The translations under genes and the position numbers were made by a program. Shown here one piece after another: positions 59,663-64,000 of a stretch of DNA of 64,000 nt. This DNA is from Schistosoma haematobium (lineage: Eukaryota; Platyhelminthes; Trematoda; Strigeidida; Schistosomatidae). The stretch is taken from assembly GCF_000699445.3 (NCBI RefSeq), contig NC_067196.1, positions 47,471,364 through 47,535,363 on the forward strand, given 5' to 3'. Position 1 is the stretch's first letter. Each line of letters opens with the position of its first letter. The notes beneath the pieces were generated by a model. That model made no database searches. It saw nothing but the letters and a program-made list of their open reading frames with translations, and was not told the DNA's origin.

Positions 59663-61924
59663 GATTTTATGTATCCATATGGAAAAATAAGAAGTACACT
59701 TGTTACCAGAATAGGTAGACTGTTAATTTGGAGAAGTATTGGTTTAAGATCCTGTGACAGAAATAAACATTTCATGTATCTGTTTAAATTACCTCTCTTC
59801 ATGGTATTGTTTTCCTATACCGAATGTAATATGGATGTTGTCGACAATAAACTTACTGAATTCGTTTCACTTTCGGAAAAACCGTTTATTATGTTTTATT
59901 AAAATTATTTGGTTCTGTAACATGATCTGCCAACAATCAACACTGAATAATAATATATTAGAGTAATATTTCACAGAATTATTCTCCTGTTTAATTCTAG
60001 GTTTCCACGCTATATCTCTGAATGATCAAGTAAAACCTATTCCCAAAGTTATGTTTTAACAAATAGTTAGAAGCGGTTTTTCATTCTAATTATCTTAGGT
60101 GTAATTTGTTATTGAGAATTGTTATGTAGGAGTAAAAGATTAATTTGCAGTTTCATTAACTTACAATCTCAAACTACCTATTGCGTAATAACAAACATGT
60201 GAACTTTTAGTGATCGGTACTTTATCTCGGATGTGAACTAAAGAATCTGTTTATTTGTGTTTCATATCATCGTGATTACCGTTTTCCATACAAAGATTAC
60301 GGATATGTTTATCCTAGTTTTATTTATGTATGCGACTGATTGGGATTTACCTTGACATTCTATACCAGTAAACTGAATTGATGAACCACCAGGTGTTTTT
60401 ATATTGACTCCTATCCATCTCTGAATGAAAATTTTATGGGATATGACTAAACATAATAACTAACGGCACCCAACTCAGACGTTTGGTCCACCTATCACAA
60501 TTTACCTTTCTGTTTTAGACTTTTTAGTAACGAATAATTTTGCATTTTAATTAAGTATCGGGATGCTAAATACTGGAAATCCCATCCGTAACGCTGCATT
60601 TGTTGACATATGTTTCTTGTTAACTCAACAAAAAAGAACTAGAAGAATAAATTGGAGTCCATGCATTTAACATCTTATGGATGAAAAGTAATCCTTGTAG
60701 CACTTGAACACTGATAGGAAGTTGTCGTTATCGAAGTTAAGTCCCAGAAATTGATGAATGAAAAAAAATATTTGTAAAATATAGTTCCGAATAATTACTG
60801 TTTGAACGTATGTCAAAGAGATTTTTTTTCAATATTGCACAGTTAATGCTGAAATCCATTACCGTAATAATATTTATAGGAATGAATGAAACTATTATTA
60901 TTAACTTTAATGTATATCACTTAGGCGTAAGATGAATCCCATTTCTTTGGTGCGATTAATTACTACTTATATTGTTGTAACCAGTATCAATAAATATATA
61001 TCCCTGTACCAAATATGCGAACTCTCATCAAGGTTTCTATGATAATAGTCATAATCACAACTTTATAATGTTTACTCTTTCAAATCACTTATTTCTCTCA
61101 AGCTCATTCATTTAAACATTATCTTTCTGTTTGTTTGTTCTTTTATTTGCTTTTGTATATTTTTTTTCCAAAAGTGTGTATTACCACCTTGTGAGATCAG
61201 TAAATGAACTCATGCTTTTCTCTTCACTTATACTACTTACACACAAAAAAAAATAGACGCGCGTATGTACTAAAAGCATGCCCATCTCAGATGATCCGAA
61301 AAGATCATATGAACCTTTGGGTAGGTAAGGTTTTTTTAAAACAATCCAAGATTGAAGTGTTATGCACTTTTGATCTTCTCTCTCTCTTACTCTTCACAAA
61401 CCACACTTTTTTCATATGCTTTGTAAGTTTACTTCCCTCTCTCTCTCTTCGTATATACTTTTCACCTGAGCTTTGTTTTTTCGTTGGTTCATTGCTTAGT
61501 GAATGACTCAATAATCGATTGTTTCACGTTCATTCTTTCGTTTTTATGCTTAAATAGTTATCAATAATTGGTCTTTTTTTCTTAATCCAAAACTTTAATT
61601 TTAGATAGATATAAAAAAAAAGTAAGCACCGATTTTCACAAGTTGTTGACGGCGTCAGTTTTTCTAAAACTCCTACGTACTCACAAATACAACAAATCTA
61701 CTTTATTGCTCTGTAAACCTATAATACCAATTCTATATCCAACGTAATTCCATAATTACTGATTAAATTGCGCTCTGTTACCTAAATTATTTATGATCAC
61801 GGAGTGTGAACTACAAGAGTAAAGGTTATCTCCAACAAACTAAGTTGTGTAATTATTGATTATTTCCCTTGTTCACTCATTAATTTATTTATTGGATTAA
61901 TTTTGAAACTGGCGGAGTTCACAG
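59663..61924. other. Non-coding DNA, probably upstream or intron of the host gene
   Basis: Short frames at 59,657 and 61,204 have no supporting features. CT-rich runs occur near 61,376 and 61,430. No other exon was recognised. Confidence 0.45.
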
Positions 61925-62630
61925 GTTATATGCTATGTATTTACATTCACCAATTACTACAATTACTTCAACTGATAGTAGTAGTACGTCTACCATCACT
62001 ACAAACGCAAATACCACTAGTAGTTTGACAGTGACATCTAATCCTATTGACCCATCGAAATTGGATATAATGAACACAATGAGTAATCCAGCATGTTGTA
62101 TACCGTCAAATAACATTATTCAACCACCTCCGATTATACCTAATCATGGATTAACTAGTCTGCTTTCAAATGTAGCCTCAAATTTATCTGCACATCAAAA
62201 TCATCAGAACAACTTTTTAAAACCATCTCTAGTTCCTACTGGACGAACATCAAATGCTCAACTGCTACAATTGTTAAGAAATGTTACCTCTTCTTTACCA
62301 TCATCTACTGTTTCACACCCAATATCTCCAAGGAATACAAGAAATACACCTGTATTATGTGACAATAATCATACCTTGTCTGATTCCACATCTCAAGTAC
62401 CTACAATATCAACAGCGTCGTCGACTACGATTCCAGCTACGGATTATTTATCTTGTAATAATGATCAAACACTTACTTTGAATTCACAGTCCAATAGGAC
62501 GTCTTTAAATCTTTCAACTGTGAATGGTCCCAGTCTACTACCAGATTTTGAGACGTTACTAGCCAATTCAAATCCGAATATGAGTGATTTTATTTATTGT
62601 TTAGTTCAATCAATTCTATTCAGTCATGCA
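61925..62630 (+). CDS. Exon of an unrecognised host gene, Ser/Thr/Asn-rich with two LXXLL motifs
   Basis: The longest open frame not explained by mobile DNA. From the ATG at 61,935 it encodes 232 residues to a good splice donor GTGAGT at 62,631, in phase 0. Read through the donor, the frame would end at 62,702. A possible acceptor, TTCACAG, ends at 61,924 and is also in frame, so the ATG may be internal. The product is low-complexity and rich in Ser, Thr and Asn, with PPPIIP at about 64-69. LTSLL (73-77) and LLQLL (110-114) fit the LXXLL pattern used by nuclear-receptor coactivators. The last 30 residues (FETLLANSNPNMSDFIYCL onward) look more ordered. No signal peptide or membrane span is convincing within the exon. 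I do not recognise the gene. A transcriptional regulator is a guess from composition only. Confidence 0.6.
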
Positions 62631-64000
62631 GTGAGTAAATCATATTTTCCATTTCGATTATATCACCTTTTTTTGTTGTTGAATGTAATCAATGATTATT
62701 AATCGAAAATTTGGATTAAGTTTTAGCTTTTTTTCCCCACTGTCTTAGTATTTTATGCCTGACGTAAATATCAGGAAATAGACAACAATTCACTAGCACA
62801 TTCATAATTACTTTTTACCAGCAGTTTGTTTGCTTCTGTAAACAACTTCAAATTCTCCTCTTCTTTTAGAAAACATCCTAATAACACAGTTTTGATAATG
62901 AAATCGTTAAAAAGAAGTAAAATTTATCTTGTTCGATTCGTATGATGAATAATGAGTGACCCTTTTTTGTGTAACATCCAACATGATTACTATGCTGGGT
63001 TTTTCTTTTTTTTTTAGTCATCATGTTTCAGTTTGAAATTGTATTCAGTTAAATCCAGTTTTTGGATAGTCAAATAGAGAAAAAAAATATCAATCACTGT
63101 GTCCGATCGAAATGCTTTTCTCCTTAAAGTTAAGTACATGAATCTGGATATCTGGTTACTTAATTCCATCATTTAATTTACTACGGTTATTCAGTTGCAT
63201 CTGTTACATAAATAATTTTCAACAGGATAATATTTGTTATGGAATATCAATAAAATTTAAGTGGCATCGAATTATTTTATACAAATTTGTGATTATTTAG
63301 TCATGGAATGAATAATGATCCCCCCTCTTGAGTTTTTCTACCAATTTCTTAATTTATAGAAGCTGATAATGAAAAGTATCATTCATACTTAATAATTACC
63401 ATTAAATAAACGACTTTATTTGGAAACTGATTTCTTCTATCATAATAAATCCTAGGACTATAATTGTTTCACTCACTATGAAGAATCGGAAAAATATCAT
63501 TATTAGGTAAAAAGAAAATCACATTCTTGCTTTAAACATGACTTTTAAAAAGTCTTTACAATGTTATACTAATTGCTGAGATTTTAGTAGGTTCTTTGTT
63601 TGTTCGTTTTTTTAAAGATATGTGCATCTGATAAGCCAGGAGTCCAAAAGATTTAATTACGCTTCATTATTGTGGGATTTTTTATTTACAACACATCTGT
63701 TTTGATAAATTTAAAACTCACAAGCTGATTATCACGTTTGGCTGCTTTTACTGGTAATGTTACTTAAGTCATAGTTCGTCAAATGACTGCTAAAAAGGCT
63801 AATCAACTTCCGCATTATTTCTCGACTCTGGGACTGGGTGGAACGAGCAGACAGTTGGTCATTTTATGACGTGCTATAAACATGAGATATTTAAGATTGG
63901 GATTGTCAGTATAGCACTACTCTCTATTTGGGATCCCATAGGTAGTTCAACTTATTTATTGGCTTGAGAAATTAGCTGACATGGGTAAAAAATAGAAGCC
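62631..64000. other. Probable intron / non-coding DNA
   Basis: Begins with the donor GTGAGTAAAT. AT-rich. No further exon recognised before the window ends. Confidence 0.45.

Noticed and set aside
59657..59902. 81-codon frame after the LTR-like block
   Set aside because: No motif, no similarity and AT-biased. A chance frame is more likely.
61204..61506. 100-codon frame upstream of the host exon
   Set aside because: Rich in Leu, Phe and Ser from CT-rich DNA, with no motif. It is not continuous with the exon.

Overview
The window looks like gene-poor, AT-rich nuclear DNA of a schistosome (blood fluke). It holds several copies of an RTE-clade non-LTR retrotransposon of the SR2 type ending in a TAAG-type tail, Penelope-like element (PLE) pieces, and many tRNA-headed repeats carrying hammerhead ribozyme motifs of the kind known from the Schistosoma Sm-alpha repeats. 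The species is not determined. Almost everything recognisable is mobile DNA. Only one stretch (about 61,925-62,630) looks like an exon of a host gene.

Layout. 2,824-6,045 (minus) is an almost intact RTE element with one visible one-base frameshift. 8.2-10.4 kb holds worn hammerhead repeats. 10,688-12,314 is a PLE fragment inserted as a nearly perfect palindrome inside a 12-bp target-site duplication. 12.6-14.3 kb has hammerhead repeats in inverted pairs. 15.1-26.4 kb has four RTE fragments, two of which belong to nearly identical inverted pairs (15.5/23.6 kb and 21.4/31.8 kb). 28-34.4 kb holds an endonuclease scrap, the Sm-alpha-like copy with a complete hammerhead (29,467-29,511), an RTE fragment and a second, unrelated RT family. 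36,979-37,648 is a palindromic hammerhead element carrying two complete ribozymes and bounded by a 14-bp duplication. A PLE fossil follows at about 37,950-38,775. 39.5-58 kb is non-coding DNA studded with hammerhead repeats, an isolated RTE 5' leader (42,972) and a short RTE 3' end (50,632). 59.1-59.7 kb is a possible solo LTR, and 61.9-62.6 kb is the host exon.

Three hammerhead repeat families are separated here by stem sequence. Family A is Sm-alpha-like. Family B has a unit near 390-400 bp and stem III ACGGCCGT. Family C has a unit near 344 bp and stem III ACCCGGGT. All have tRNA-like A and B boxes upstream of the hammerhead. B and C show tail-to-head junctions as if copied from multimeric or circular RNA. 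Several insertions have sharp 9-14 bp target-site duplications and begin with an inverted piece of their own sequence, joined to the target at microhomology. The PLE insertion has the same architecture. This suggests, as inference only, that the PLE machinery mobilises these small ribozyme-bearing elements.
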